Shown here: positions 22,441 through 34,379 of the stretch, piece by piece
Numbering within the stretch: the first letter of the stretch is position 1
Layout: the number at the start of each line of letters is the position of its first letter
Source: Reticulitermes speratus
Lineage: Eukaryota > Arthropoda > Insecta > Blattodea > Rhinotermitidae
DNA length: 64,000 bases
Direction: 5' to 3'
NCBI GenBank assembly: GCA_021186555.1
Contig: JAJKFL010000003.1
Location: 47,155,908-47,219,907 of the forward strand
Translations under genes and position numbers: made by a program
Notes under the pieces: generated by a model
The model's input: only the letters and a program-made list of their open reading frames with translations
Told to the model about the DNA's origin: nothing
Database searches by the model: none

Positions 22441-24033
22441 ACCCTCTGAGAAAGCCAAAACTGGCATAAAATGCATATGTTATAGGAATACAATATCATT
22501 ACGTTGTATTGGAATTCTAATGCCGAACGCCGAATTTCCGCAAAACATCATTCAAGAAAACCTGCTCCAGTATGTCATCAGTGTCATCGTCATCATCAAA
22601 TGTAAGAATTGTAAGCGCCGGATTTTTTGTCCCCATAAATTTATCCCTTCGCTTAATTAAGAAATACCAAGAAGAGGTGTCGGGCAATGTAGACAGACAT
22701 ATAGCTCCATTCGTTCTTAGTATTCGGCATTAAAATAAGGCGATTGGTCACGTCCAAGTACAACAGATTTAACCCCGGGGTAAAAGCCACTTGACTAGGA
22801 GAATATGTGGGTCACATAGCAAGTCGTCAGGCTTGGGGGAGATAAAATACCATTGGTGAGATTTGAGGTTCTCAGAGCGGTGTTGATATAGACTCAACAC
22901 TTCTGGAATGTTACGCTCTTCCGACTAGTAAATATTTACGTACATTTCGGTGGAACATAGTACCTCCATTGTCAAGGTTTAGAAAGAAAGAAGCAGCACA
23001 TACCTTCTGAACTCTTTACAAATTGTCACGGCGCAACATTCAATAAGATATGAAACTTACAAAATTTCTCGTTCAAATCCAGAATAGAACCCAGATTTCT
23101 CAGTTGTTCAGCCCTTAGACTAAACACTAGTCTGTAATGACTGCGGTGTCTCGTCTTCTCACTTGGTCATATATATTCCAAACTTTGTTTCTGATGATGT
23201 ACTTCCGTTCGAACGCCTCAATAGTTCCCCGTCATTATTCTGTTAATTTCAAACTCTTACTATTAAATTAAAACACTTCACTTCCCTTTTGATTTGGAGC
23301 TTTAAACTCCTGGTTCTAATCGAAAGTATGTAATTTGCAAGCACTAAATGTTTTATTATTATCTCTACTGGTATTAGAACCTTTGGAACATCAGGGATAA
23401 AATTTCACAGTTCCCACTTCTAACTACAGTTTCCATAGATGACCCATTTATCCCAAATTACACATTACAGCCCTCGATGGAAACTTAAAATTACAAATTC
23501 GCTGAATATGTACGCCGTTAACAGTGGATTCTTTCTACAGTGGTAGCCACTGCAATGACGACCGAAGCATTGCTAACTTCCAGTGCTGATTATTGACACT
23601 ACTTGTCAGTAGGTATGTTAAATACAATAAATGTTGCTACATGCTAGAATAGTGTCCTAGGCTGCTGTTTGTTCAACTGCATGGAAGAGTGTTGATGGCA
23701 GAATCAGAGTATTTTGGGGGGGTTGGGTTGTAGGATATACTCTGTTCGTGCACTCAGAATACGTAGTGATGCACACAGAACCATAAATAATTAAGACAGC
23801 CAAACTGAAGGGATAATGTCCTGTTCCTGCAGTATTTCTATCTCGTGCCGTCCTCACATCGTGATAATCTGTACTTTGTTCACTTCGAGGTAATAAACAT
23901 TCTACATCCTTCTTGGTCATTGAAGATTTATCGTGTCTGGCAAGAAATTGTGGAGTACACTAGGACCCAGGAGAGAGAAAGTGGGGACCTGGAGAGTGTA
24001 TAAAGCTTCATGTCGAAAATTATCATAAATAAT
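22441..24033. other. No recognised feature
   Basis: About 1.6 kb. The 87-codon frame at 23657-23920 (minus) has no known motif. Confidence 0.5.
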
Positions 24034-24296
24034 TTTTTTCCTTGAGGCGCAACAGCCCTACTCGGGCCTAGGCCGCTTCGTTATTGAGGTTTCGAGATCG
24101 CACACTTAGATACACCACATTTAGTAGGACTCATCTGGACGAGGGATCGGCCCGTCGCAAAGATGTCTACGTGACAACACACAACAATCACAAGAGACAG
24201 ACATCCACGCCAACGGCGGGATTCGAATCCGCAATCTCAGTACACGAGCGGCCGCATACCTACGCCGAAGACCACGCGGCCAACGGGATCGGCTCT
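24034..24296 (-). mobile_element. SINE family B copy
   Basis: Minus strand: a GTTGGCCGCGTGGTCTTCGG head, GGATTCGAATCCCGCC B box, the 'GTCCAGATGAGTCCTACTAA' body and a poly-A tail (plus-strand T run at 24034-24040). The target-site duplication is short and uncertain. Confidence 0.85.
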
Positions 24297-24564
24297 TTAT
24301 AAATATTACCCTCACAAAATACCATCAGGACGATCCAAATAATGGACAACGGATGAGAGGAGCATGTAATATGCGTGTGTGTGTTTGATTGAGAAATGGT
24401 ACAAGAATTTGGGTGGTAAATCTCAAGGTTAAAATATTCTCTGAAATTTGATTTTTGAGAGAAAAAAGCAGTTCAATATTTGAAGACGTTAGTGCGGACA
24501 TTACTCTTTCTTCTGATCTGATGCCGTGCGGTCTGTTATTAATTCATAACCGGGACGTAGCGTT
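24297..24564. other. No recognised feature
   Basis: Short spacer with a GTGTGTGT run at about 24374-24383. Confidence 0.4.
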
Positions 24565-24690
24565 ATTTGGTCTGGTAAATGTTTACCAACGTTTTATCTT
24601 ACAGATGGAAACACTACGTTCTTCCGAAACGCCGGCAATATTCTATCAAACTACGTATTGACATATCGCACAATATCCTTAGGAAATACG
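24565..24690. repeat. P-family inverted pair
   Basis: The left inverted arm is 'ggtaaatgtttaccaacgtt' and the right arm is 'agatggaaacactacgtt', then 'cttccgaaacgccggcaa'. Stem II is GGAA/TTCC (four pairs). The CTGAAGA box has decayed to TTACAGA. Confidence 0.55.
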
Positions 24691-24848
24691 TAACAGTCTA
24701 CTGTGGCGACCCATGAGTTTAACTGCACCTCTAATGAATCTTAACAAGTTCACGGATTTGTGTGAAATCTGCTACGAATATGACGCTGAAGAATGATTTT
24801 AACTAAACTTAAAGTAAGTTAATACAAACCTTAACAGTCGTGCATGAA
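24691..24848. other. No recognised feature
   Basis: Short spacer. Confidence 0.4.
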
Positions 24849-25015
24849 TTCAGGCTTCCGCCTTGGTGTAAATGAGATCTTCGCTCTTTAGGGATGTACG
24901 CAGCGTAGATTGGTTGTTAGTTATCGACGTTTCGAGATAACGTATCGGTCCAATCTTCAAGGTACCCTTGAAGATTGGACGGTAATTACTCCCGCCAGGA
25001 TGCAGTAACTAAAAC
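24849..25015. repeat. P-family foldback, asymmetric
   Basis: The left arm (read on minus) has CTTGAAGATTGG, TCGAAACGTCGATA and the outer 'cgctgcgtacatccct..gagatc' end, as in the foldbacks at 39.5 and 42.8 kb. The centre is the palindrome 'cttcaaggtacccttgaag' (about 24954-24972). The right arm is short. The left edge shares 'caggcttccgcc' with the 42.7-kb copy. Confidence 0.65.
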
Positions 25016-25344
25016 GCCATCACTCGGCATCAGAGCTTCATGAAGGCTAGTTTGGTGTTAAGGTGAAAGAGGGTTGTTGGAACGCAACCTACTCACTGAA
25101 CCACTCTGGTAATTTGATTTGTGTCTCCTTTCATACCTTCCATTAAAGTACACCACAAATAAATAACAATTTGCATACGAAAGCCTATGGTCGTGTTACA
25201 AACACCTCGGAATTCTGAGAAAATATAGAATATATTCAGTGTACTCCAAAAAGCGGCTAAAGCCATCATAAGTATATTTCTGAATTTCAGTTTTAGAACG
25301 AGTGATGTGGTCACAGTCAGAGTTATATGATTTTTTGGTTCAGT
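25016..25344. other. No recognised feature
   Basis: A 73-codon minus frame (25093-25314) is unrecognised. Confidence 0.4.
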
Positions 25345-25359
25345 CTACCACTTGATATT

Positions 25360-25564
25360 CTCGCACCCTCCAGACCGGCCCTGGGGCCCACCCAGCCTCC
25401 TATACAACGGGTATCGGGTCTCTTTCCCGGGGGTAAAGCGGCCGGGGCGTGGAGTTGACCACCCACCCTCATTTAGCGCGAGGTTAAAGAAAGAGTAGAG
25501 CTATACCTCTACCCCCCCCCCTCTGGGCCTTCGTGGCCTGTTCTAGGGAGAAATTTACCTTTAC
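25360..25564 (+). mobile_element. SINE family C, 5'-truncated with perfect TSD
   Basis: Starts inside the body ('tcgcaccctccagaccggcc'), keeps the GGGGGTAAAGCGGCCGGGGC core and the 'agagtagagctatacctct' segment, and ends GGGAGAAATTTACCTTTAC. A perfect 15-bp duplication, ctaccacttgatatt, lies at 25345-25359 and 25565-25579. This shows insertion of a 5'-truncated cDNA, as expected for LINE-driven retroposition. Confidence 0.95.
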
Positions 25565-25661
25565 CTACCACTTGATATTACATCATGTTACCTATAGAGT
25601 GCCTCTTTAAAGAAAGAGTCAATATATACCTGAATATTAGACTACAGATAAAGTGAAGTTG

Positions 25662-25800
25662 CAAAGAAGGCGTATGGGAAACTGGAGGTATAGCTGCTCA
25701 CATACGTGAACTCGGCTCTGGATAGAAGTGAGTGGTGAACGTAAATTAAATGCCATGTTCCCCTCTGGGGAAAATTTCTTTAATCAGTGTAGACTTTTTG
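25662..25800 (-). mobile_element. SINE family E fragment
   Basis: The plus strand shows 'ggaggtatagctgctcaca', 'ggctctggatagaagtgag' and 'tggtgaacgt', the reverse of the E body around the CCATCTAG segment. No head is visible. Confidence 0.45.
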
Positions 25801-27327
25801 AGGAATAAAATTTTCTTTTGCTTTTAAGGTGAATGGAAGCACTATTCATTGGTCTCCATTCTTTGACTTATTTTATGGACTAAACTGCGGTTTCAATTCT
25901 ATGTGTTATGCTTACTTAAATAAGTAAAAAATCTTGTCTCATATAGGGACATTGGACCTACTGCTTAAATTGGATGCTCACCTTCATAATATCCTGTCAT
26001 TTAAAACTTTTCTGTCAAAAAAAAAGTTTAAATATATGTAGTATGAACCAAGTGTATTAGAACTGGGTGTTGGCTATGCCACATTCCGGATGTAAACGTC
26101 TTACTTTATCGTACACAATTGAAATGTCTTTCATTTCCCCTTTCAAATAAATCCTCTTTTTAACGTCGACATCCATGAACCGTCATTATTATAAGGGTCG
26201 AACTTTTCCTTCTTTCTTGCCAACGTGCTTTATCGAAATTCTGAAAGACGAAGTGTAATGGAAAATAACTCAACACCAGTGCTGACATCTGCTTTACGAC
26301 TCTGAAGACGGTCTTAAGCAACACACTCAAGGTTTCAAACTGTTAAGGGAGCCAAAAGAATACGCAGTACAGTACTTAACTTACGATACATTGAATTTAA
26401 ATGACAAAGGACTTTTTTATAGCTTATATCTTGTGAATTATGAACAATGCCTTTAAAAGCCAATATATGAGATTTTAAATATTCGCCGCAATAAATATTA
26501 ATAATTTCGTCTTGTGGTATATCAGGCTGTTTAGTACGGTAGATAGGCTAGCTCCCGACGCTTCGGAGCAAATGCTGCTTCCGACTTCAGATAAAGGGAT
26601 GATAAAGGCATCAATTTTTCCTAAATGTTCGTAATATCTGCGTTATTATCTGACCCGAACTCTTTCAAGATACTACAAATTTGAGCGTTTGATTATGACA
26701 ACACCATAATTTGAAGATCGTGATTGTTTTGGAGACGCTAATTAGCTTTAAACTGTAGGTGACGAAAATGAACAAAGTTTCCGATATTTCTCTTAAATAG
26801 GGCCCACAACGTTATAAAGAAACTTTTACAAGCAGAATACTGTTTTCAATTAATTTTTAACGGCCACGACACTTTGTTTTACGCTGTGGATTTAAAAAGG
26901 CATTCACGTTTTTGGAGTCTTGGGAGAAGTGGACTGTAATTATTGTACCATAGTACCAGAATCCTGAATATTAACTATGCTGAAACCTTAAACCTCACTT
27001 TGTACGTATTTTCATTTCTTCCACTTCTTTCTATCTGTTTCCTCATAAATATTCAGTATTTCAGCGAAAAACAATAACATTCATCTAAAATGTTTACGTA
27101 TTTTAACGTAATGGTGGAACAGCACTGAGACAAGACAGGTGCTGACAGCTGGTGTCCTCTTGATTAAATAAATATCTGGAAGGTTTCTGCCCCTTCATTG
27201 TAAGTGGTCTGGCTGTAAGAGATATCTTATAATTGTCCAATAAAGTTTTGTGCATCAACTCATTTTTGTTTGCAACAAATGAGAGTAAAGCATCTGCGGT
27301 TCAGAATTTTTAATCTCATATTAAGAC
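25801..27327. other. No recognised feature
   Basis: About 1.5 kb of AT-rich sequence without a supported gene or shared repeat. Confidence 0.5.
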
Positions 27328-27336
27328 ATTCATGCA

Positions 27337-27624
27337 GGCCGTGCCATGGCTCAGGCAGTTAGTCGCCGGCCTCTCACCGTAGAGCCCCGGGTTCGATCCC
27401 GGGTCGGTCCATGTGGATTTGTGGTGGACAAAGTGGCACTGGGACAGGTTTTTCCCCGAGTACTCCGATTTTCCCCTGTTAATTTCATTCCACTGGTGCT
27501 CCATTATTTGCAAAAACGGAAAAAAACTAATCATCTTCATCACAGTGTTGCACAATAAGCCTCAAGGCTGCGATGCGTCCGTAACATCTGCTGCGGGCCC
27601 CTTCACCACACAAAAACAAAGGAT
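27337..27624 (+). mobile_element. SINE family D copy, full length
   Basis: The tRNA-like head starts 'gccgtgccatggctcaggca' and has a GGGTTCGATCCCGGGTC B box (about 27389-27405). The body follows: 'gtggacaaagtggcactggg', 'tttttccccgagtactccga', 'cactggtgctccatta' and a 'gtgttgcacaataagcct' 3' domain. Short flanking repeats, attcatgca, lie at 27328-27336 and 27625-27633. Frames inside it are artefacts. Confidence 0.85.
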
Positions 27625-27633
27625 ATTCATGCA

Positions 27634-28287
27634 AATATTACGAATTCCGTGTTATGGGGAACTATATTGGTGTCTGCAATGTCACATATTTGTTGGCCAC
27701 AGGTGTGATCCGTGATCAGCCGAAGAGAATATGTATCAAATAAACCTTTAGTAATCACTCAACATCATAGCAATGCCGAATAGCGCCGTAAATGTCCCAT
27801 TTCTCACGCAGAACGAACTGTACTATTTTAGAGACGTCGACAATTTTATCATTCTTAAGTTAATCCGCGACCATTATTGAAGTATCCGTTATTTTACCAA
27901 TAGCGAATTGTGAGTTGGGAAGGAGTTAAATGCAGCAGGCGTAGTCTGTGTTTCGTAATTTGCCTGGATGGACTGAGAGGATTCACGAAAAACTTCAATC
28001 GGTTTAGCCAGACAACGGAAGTAAAATCAGACCTGACATCTCCCATTTACAAAGCAGTGCAAGTCTCGGTGCATATGTTACAGTGTTCAAATAACTTGGA
28101 ACTTACGATGATTCCAGGACACGGCACGAAGCATTTTGGGTCAAAACTAATTTTCCTGAGTGTCATATAATTGTTACTGTGTATATTAAATTTGCTTTCA
28201 CCCGTACCTTTACTACTCCAGACACCATACATTTATGGTTAATTTTAATTAATTTAAGTTAATTTTATATTTTATAATTACTTTATA
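27634..28287. other. No recognised feature
   Basis: An 86-codon frame (27910-28170) is unrecognised. Nothing else is supported. Confidence 0.5.
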
Positions 28288-28301
28288 TATTCTGTGCACT
28301 C

Positions 28302-28583
28302 GTGGGCCGGGATAGCTCAGTCGGTATAGCGACTCGCTACGGGCTGGACGGTCCGGGGATCAAATCCCGTTGGGGGCGAGATTTTCCGCACCCGTCCAGA
28401 AAGGCCCTGGTGCTCACCCAGTCTCCTATACAATGGGTACCGGGTTTCTTTCCCAGGGGTAAAGCGGCCGGGGCGTGGAGTTGACCACCCACCCTCATCT
28501 AGTGCCAGGTTTAAAAAAGAGTAGAGCTATACCTCTACTCCCCCTCTGGGCCTTCATGGCCTGTTCTAGGGAGAACTTTACTT
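28302..28583 (+). mobile_element. SINE family C copy, full length with perfect TSD
   Basis: The tRNA-like head has an A box tagctcagtcgg (28313-28324) and a B-box region ggggatcaaatccc. Then come the 'ctcctatacaatgggtacc' segment, the GGGGTAAAGCGGCCGGGGC core and the 3' 'gtagagctatacctctac' segment. A 14-bp duplication, tattctgtgcactc, lies at 28288-28301 and 28584-28597. The frame MGRDSSVGIATRYGLDGPGI is a well-known artefact of such SINEs in gene sets. Confidence 0.95.
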
Positions 28584-28597
28584 TATTCTGTGCACTC

Positions 28598-29296
28598 TGC
28601 GAATTACATGTGATACAGTTAATACAGAATTAGGCGTTAAGCTCGATTAAGGAAACGAATATTTTCAGGTAGAATTATAACACTTAACATACAAAAGAAC
28701 AATTTTGCGGAAGGGAGAAGATTACGAGTTGTGGATCCGAAAGAAGAGCGTGATAAAAGGTATTAAGAAGTACGTAACGGCACTGCGCCTGTTGTAAACC
28801 GCTGGATTACAGCACCATATAGTCTGGAAACTGTGTATAATCCAGAAGAACACAGCACAAATTTTCACAGCTGTGAAAACCGCAGATCTTATATACAGAA
28901 GTAAAGATTTTCTTCTTTGTATCTCGGAATTCCTGCATTCTCTTTCAACACGTTTACCTAAGAGAGAAAGATATTTTATGTTTAAGGAGACACTTGCTCT
29001 GCGCCATTCGTATGTATAAAATTTATTTGGAGACACACTGCAGCATGCGAACCATTTTCGCCACGCGTTGCTCATTCACATGCATGTGACATGATATGCT
29101 GGCTATGCAGTGGTTTTGTGGCTGTCCTCCTGGTTGATAGACACAAATGTCGATTTCAAAGCTGTCCTTGTGTTTGTGTTTGATGCAAATGGAATGCAGG
29201 CACTCCACATTACCTCAGCTCCTCTTACCTTGCTAAACACTTAATTATTTTAGGAATGCAATTATACGTTTACTTACTAATTAACTGATATTAAAC
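28598..29296. other. No recognised feature
   Basis: Overlapping minus-strand frames at 28722-29075 and 29023-29208 have no recognisable motif and lie in different frames. Confidence 0.45.
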
Positions 29297-29306
29297 CAAT
29301 GAAATT

Positions 29307-29571
29307 GCCGATCCCAGTGGCCGTGTGGTCTAAGGTGTGGGTCTTCGGCCGCTCGCTTACTAGGATCGTGGTTTCGAATCCCACCGGGTCATGGATGTCT
29401 GTCTCTTGTGAGTGTTGTGTGATGTCAGGTAGAGGTCTCTGCGACGAGCTGGTCCCTCGTCCAAAGGAGTCCTACCGACTGTGGTGTGTCTCAAATGTGT
29501 GTGACCATGAAAACCTCGACGAAACGAGGAGGCCCAGGCCCATATAGGACTGTCGAGCCATAGAAAAAAAA
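29307..29571 (+). mobile_element. SINE family B copy, full length
   Basis: Head 'cccagtggccgtgtggtcta', B box ggtttcgaatcccacc, body 'gtcaggtagaggtctctgcg', 3' 'gaggaggcccaggcccata' and an A-rich tail. A 10-bp duplication, caatgaaatt, lies at 29297-29306 and 29572-29581. Confidence 0.92.
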
Positions 29572-29581
29572 CAATGAAATT

Positions 29582-30323
29582 AATTAATTGTCAGTATCGA
29601 CTACACGACAGAGGGTCTGACATCTTTAGTAGGTTAGGCCAATTCCACGTATGGATAAAACACAAAAAACGCCTTTATAATATTTGAAGGGATGCAGGTA
29701 CTTATAATAGTTCTGTTCCTCAGATGCGGTGTTATAATATTGGCAATATATCCCAATCTCTGCCAGTGCCTTCGAGACGGGGGAAGCAGGTGCAAGTTAC
29801 TGGGACCCGGCGGTTCGGAAGGGGGCCTGACCATGTTGCATATGTCTTTTTCTTCCTCTGTAGTATCATTATCTGTTGATTGTACAAATTAACCCTTTTC
29901 AGAACCAAGCCAAAATCCCTCTGCAACTGACAGTCTTTTCGGTATAGTGTAAAGAATTTTAGCCGGCCTACCCTTGTTGCGGGGCCCGAAATAAATTTTT
30001 TTAACGGGCCCCGAACCAGCTCTCGGTGGCCCTGATCATCTGCTCCTCCAATCAATTACTCTTTATCTTGAAATTACCGCGACACTTATTCCCCTCTCCT
30101 TCTTTCGTATTTATTCCCTTTCCTTCTACCTTTTCATGTCTTCGTTTATTTTTCTTTAATTCTTCTAATTCTTGTACATTAAGTTTTCTTATATTTTAAT
30201 ACTGTAGGGGAGCTTTGATGTAACTTGAGACTTGATAGAGCAATCTGGACAATATTTTAGAGTACTGAACGGTCTTAATTCACTCAGTAACTTATCCCTT
30301 CTGAATTTTCTCTCTGAAAAAGG
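29582..30323. repeat. Unassigned stretch with a 9-bp GC-perfect hairpin
   Basis: Arms cggggcccg (29980-29988) and cgggccccg (30005-30013) are perfect complements over a 16-nt AT-rich loop. The two minus-strand frames (29634-29834, 29732-30055) overlap and are unrecognised. The local GC content is higher than in the surroundings at 29770-29830 and 29960-30045. Confidence 0.45.
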
Positions 30324-30612
30324 TTAATTATAAGGTAAATATAAACGTCCACGTAAATGTCCACGCCATGTACACATAACGAGAAGTGGAAGTATGGCTC
30401 CACTCATTATTAGCCTCGACACTAAATGGAAATAAGTGGCCAGATTCACGTTCCATCTCCTATATCCATTGAATAAGGGACTGAATGGACCCGAGAATCG
30501 GTGTGGACGGTTTGAAGGAGAGAAAAGGCTGCTACTGCTGCCGGGAATCAAACCACGATTCCCCAGCTGTCGATCCCGTAGCCTAGTTACTGTACCAAAT
30601 GGGCTACCAAGT
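30324..30612 (-). mobile_element. SINE family E copy, full length
   Basis: The minus strand opens GGTAGCCCATTTGGTACAGT (A-box region), then the TGGTTTGATTCCC B box, 'cttttctctccttcaaacc', 'tccatttagtgtcgaggct', 'ggagccatacttccac' and a 'ttatatttacc' end. It defines the family E layout together with 16346-16655. Confidence 0.75.
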
Positions 30613-31589
30613 GTCTGTGAATTATGAGATATCAAAAAAGAAATATGTGTGTGGAAAATACAAGCAAGCATTTGATTACACCATCGATTTAGTAATGTTT
30701 GGAAATACTAAAGCATTTGACAAGTTATATAGGCCACCACGCTTTTGATATCTGTGCTATAGATTTGAGGGTGAAACCGTATGCTCCATGAAGTGATATG
30801 TTTTGCAATCGGTGTCACTTTGTAATATTGTCCTGGTTTTCTCATTTTCCTAAAGGGAACGCGTGCTGTGCTTATCTCATTCCAGAATTTGAAGATAAGC
30901 GTAAATTTTGAAGTTCTTCTTTGTGCAATTTTATCAAGATTCGTCTTACTTCAACCCTCTGATATCCGAATATTGTCCTCAACAATGTTCACAATAATCA
31001 TCAATCTGATTTCTTTTCCAATGTTGTGAGTTTAAGTATCACATTAACAACAAAGAAAGGTAATATCCTTCTTATGTTTTAATGCTTACCTTTCTATATG
31101 GAAGAAGAGGAGACAAATTCTGAATGGAATCGTGGAAATTGTTCCCACGAACTCAATATCCTCTTAATAACTTCGTAAAAAATATATAGAAAAATGTAAA
31201 AGAATGATTAAATTTAAACTTTTGGTCAATATGTTTTCATGTTTGGTTTAACGTTAATGATCTTAGGATTCTCTATTGCTTTGTCTGTTATACAAAATCT
31301 GCTCAAAACCCCCGAAGATGTCCTGACCGTTTCAATTTAGCAAAAACTTTGTTTATTCTTGCCAAAATCAAAATCGAAGCTCCCAAGTTTCCGAACCTAC
31401 CCACTTAATTCGCTTTCACTTTAGCCAACAAAGTCTTGTACAGCCTGAAGAAGAGTTTCACTGTGCTCTAAACAGTATGTAAGCTCTCTGCAGCCCGTAT
31501 TACGGGAGGCAAGTTATTTTCCTGCTCTTACTGTTACGATAGAAAATCTTGGGAGTTATCGTGGGTTAAACAGCCAACAGCTGTGCTGG
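30613..31589. other. No recognised feature
   Basis: About 980 bases, AT-rich, no supported gene. Confidence 0.5.
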
Positions 31590-31705
31590 AGCTGAGAAGG
31601 AAAGCATACAGAATTTTGTTGGGAAGTTCTCTGGAAGTAAGTCGCCTGCAAATCCGACAAGTAGAAGATAAAATAATATGGAGATGGATTTTAGAGAGAT
31701 AGTTG
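31590..31705 (+). mobile_element. LINE remnant, family 2, strongly decayed
   Basis: 'gtagaagataaaataatat' followed by 'ggagatggattttagagaga' lines up with the family-2 segment 'gggaagataatattaaaatggatttaa...'. The preceding 'ggaagttctctggaag' fits the GKRPLGRP part. The frame is lost. Confidence 0.4.
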
Positions 31706-31995
31706 CTTGTTTTGGAGCTATATGAAGCCTGTTCCAGTACGTGTCCAATTTGAGGACGTTGGTATTAGCGGTGTTGAAACTTCGGATTTTGCTACTTTGG
31801 TGTCATTTAGTTATTTCTCCAATCTGTTACATTTTCTGCAACACGGGACTGAGATACGAAGATTGCGCTGTTTATTTTGTGCCACAGAATGATAAAACCC
31901 TGACTTACTGACTTGTTACAGGACGTCGTAACGGTAATTGCATCTAAGAGAAATGAAGCAGCAGGAGCCTGAAGAAAAACAATGAGAAGTTTGGT
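31706..31995. other. No recognised feature
   Basis: Short spacer. A 61-codon frame overlaps its start and is unrecognised. Confidence 0.4.
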
Positions 31996-32205
31996 AACAT
32001 CCAGAGTAACTCTGGGGTCCTACTCACCTCCCATCCAGTGTGTTCCGTCCTATTTGCCCTCGACGTAAAGGGGGGGGGGGCTGAACCTGACCACTCGCCT
32101 TATCTACGGTCGAGGTTAAGAATGCATGGAGCTATAAATCCACTTCCTCTTATGTCTCCGTGGCTCTTACATGGACAACTATAATATTTACCTCTTTAAT
32201 GTTTA
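31996..32205 (+). mobile_element. SINE family E, 5'-truncated
   Basis: Contains 'ctcacctcccatccagtgtg', a G run in the core position, 'gaacctgaccactcgcc', 'ggtcgaggttaagaatgcat' and an end 'ataatatttacctcttta'. No head is visible. Confidence 0.55.
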
Positions 32206-32460
32206 TTATTCGCCTTATAATGTGAGGGTGATGAAATCAAGAACGATGAGATGGGGGGCGCATACAGTACGCACGAACAAATGCGAAATACGTACAAATG
32301 TTTTACAGAGAAGTTTAAAAAAGGAGACAACTTGGGAAACGCAGACGTAGATGATAGATAATGTTAAAATGTGTGGGGGTGTGATGTGTGCACTGGATTT
32401 AAGAAGCTTCAGAAAGGAATTCCGTGGTAGTCATATATGCGCAAATTACTAAACATTTAT
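32206..32460 (+). mobile_element. LINE remnant, family 2
   Basis: The broken frame reads KNDEMGG..EQMRNTYKCFTEKF, then KGDNLGNADVDD. This lines up with the family-2 order [40 protein letters not shown]. 'acgtagatgatagataatg' is the RRRWEDN part. Confidence 0.55.
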
Positions 32461-33599
32461 GAATGGTATGAAATTATTGGCAGTCTGAGTAACTATCAGC
32501 GTCTGAAGCAGGTGTTACTAATAATCAAACTCCTTAGTGAAGAGATGACAGAATTATCCTTGATCAAATTTATTTTATGCCAACAATTTCAAGTAATTTT
32601 AATAATTTAATTGTTTTGTAAATGTCAAAGCTTTGATGTACGCTATTTCAATTTGACAGCCACTTAATCAAAAGTTGCTTCTTTCAATCTGTACTGACCA
32701 TAAACATGTGTTCATTGTCTTTTGGCTTTTAACAGATTTCAGAAATGTTTACATTTTTTTTGTTTGTTTCATTTAGCCTTCTGTGAAGTTCACTAAAAGG
32801 GTTAATCATGTCGTTGCGTGCGTGGGAAGTCCTCCACAACAGCTCTATATAAAGCGTACCAATTAGGATATGGAAAACGTAAGGCATCTGCGGAAGCACA
32901 CTTTCCAAATTACAGCCAGAAGATTGCCTTACAAATAAATCACAGTGTACAATACACTCATTAGCAATTGTTGAATTTACGACGTAAATTTTCAGCCCCA
33001 GGAATTGGCTGATTTTCACGAAATTTCGTATGTGTTTTGCCATTTTAAAACACCCCGACACCGTAATATATAATTTCTTGCACTCAGAAATAAGACACCC
33101 TCACCATTTAATAAAGTGCCGTGAAATGATATATGGCAACAGACCCTGGGAAAATGTAAAATTTTTGAGGTGATATTTGTATAAATTTTAAAACAGCATG
33201 GCTACCGCGCGAATAACGTACTTGGATTTTACTTTGGTAACGACATCCAGTGAATATTATAACAATGGTACTTTGATAGGCCATAAAATTACATTATATG
33301 GGAAATGGTGTTTCTAAGTCAATAATTACCAATAGGGCTACAAAGCGAATTTTTTAGTTTGTATCGCGTACGTAAAATGTAGGGGAATCTGCATTTAAGT
33401 AACACATCATTCACACGAATAAAAATAATTCAGCAGTACTAATATAACAATATGCGAGCTACATGACCGTCAATCTGTGCAAGAGGAAAGTACATTTTAT
33501 GAATGCTGCTCGGAGTTTCTTGTTAAATAACCTAAACAACGAATACTGTACAGACTGTTACCTCTGGAACTTGACACCCTGTAGTTTTGTAGATAGGTA
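32461..33599. other. No recognised feature
   Basis: A 110-codon minus frame (32729-33061) is unrecognised and starts at an internal position with no known motif. Confidence 0.45.
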
Positions 33600-33930
33600 C
33601 CAACATCGTGGACAGATCGTGTGATAAATGAAGAAGTATTACACAGAGTCAAGGAGGAGAGGAATATCCTACATACAATACAAAGAAGAAAGGCTAACTG
33701 GATTGGTCACATCTTGCGTAGAAACTGCCTTGTGAAACACGTGATTGAAGGAAAGTTAGAAGGAAGGATAGAAATGACGGGAAGACGAGGAAGAAGACGT
33801 AAGCAGCTACTGGATGACTTTAAGGAAAAGAGAAGATACTGGAAATTAAAGAGGAAGCACTAGATCACACCCTGTGGAGATCTCGCTTTGGAAGAGGCTA
33901 CGGACCTGTTGTAAGGCAGACTACAGAATG
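33600..33930 (+). mobile_element. LINE remnant, family 1, best copy
   Basis: The frame reads INEEVLHRVKEERNILHTIQ, RRKANWIGHILRRNCLVKHV, GRRGRRRKQLLDDFKEKRRY. A frameshift near 33860 then separates it from the final RFGRGYGPVVRQTTE. It is the tail region after the reverse transcriptase. It extends about 60 codons further 5' than the copy at 1.4 kb and shares the 3' end 'ggcagactacagaatg'. Confidence 0.85.
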
Positions 33931-34367
33931 AAAGACCAACATTGTGAGGCACCAGCTGCCCTATATTGATCGGGGCAGCAAGTTATTTCCTAATATGATC
34001 TATCTATCCAACTACACTGTGTCATATGCCAGAACTTTTATAGTCAACGTCGTGAAAAATATTACATCTGTAAGTAACATTCTGTGTTTTGTTAAATATC
34101 TGGTGTTTGACAGGAACAAACTGCGAACATTATGCGCGCTGGAAGTTTCTTTACTGATACATGGACATCCGTCACCTGTCAGCAAAATATGAGACGGGAA
34201 GGAGCCAGGAATCTGGACATCTAAGCTGCTTTCCTGCCATTTATCCAGACGGTCTCCGACAGAGGGACAAGTTACCTGCCAACAGCCGCAATACAAAGCG
34301 CTGCCAGGAGTGTATACGGCTGACCTGTCCGTCATTACTAATGCAGCACTGCAGGAGTGTTACCTTT
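33931..34367. other. No recognised feature
   Basis: Frames on both strands (33944-34192 plus; 34012-34335 minus; 34161-34415 plus) overlap. None has a recognisable motif. Confidence 0.45.
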
Positions 34368-34379
34368 TGTAGTTTTATA

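Noticed and set aside
22316..22660. 114-codon frame as a gene
   Set aside because: Its first third is P-family repeat; the remainder has no recognisable feature.
28302..28484. Open frame MGRDSSVGIATRYG...
   Set aside because: It translates the tRNA-like head and core of a family C SINE.
32729..33061. 110-codon minus frame as a host gene
   Set aside because: No motif, no splice or promoter context that stands out, and a length within what chance allows here.
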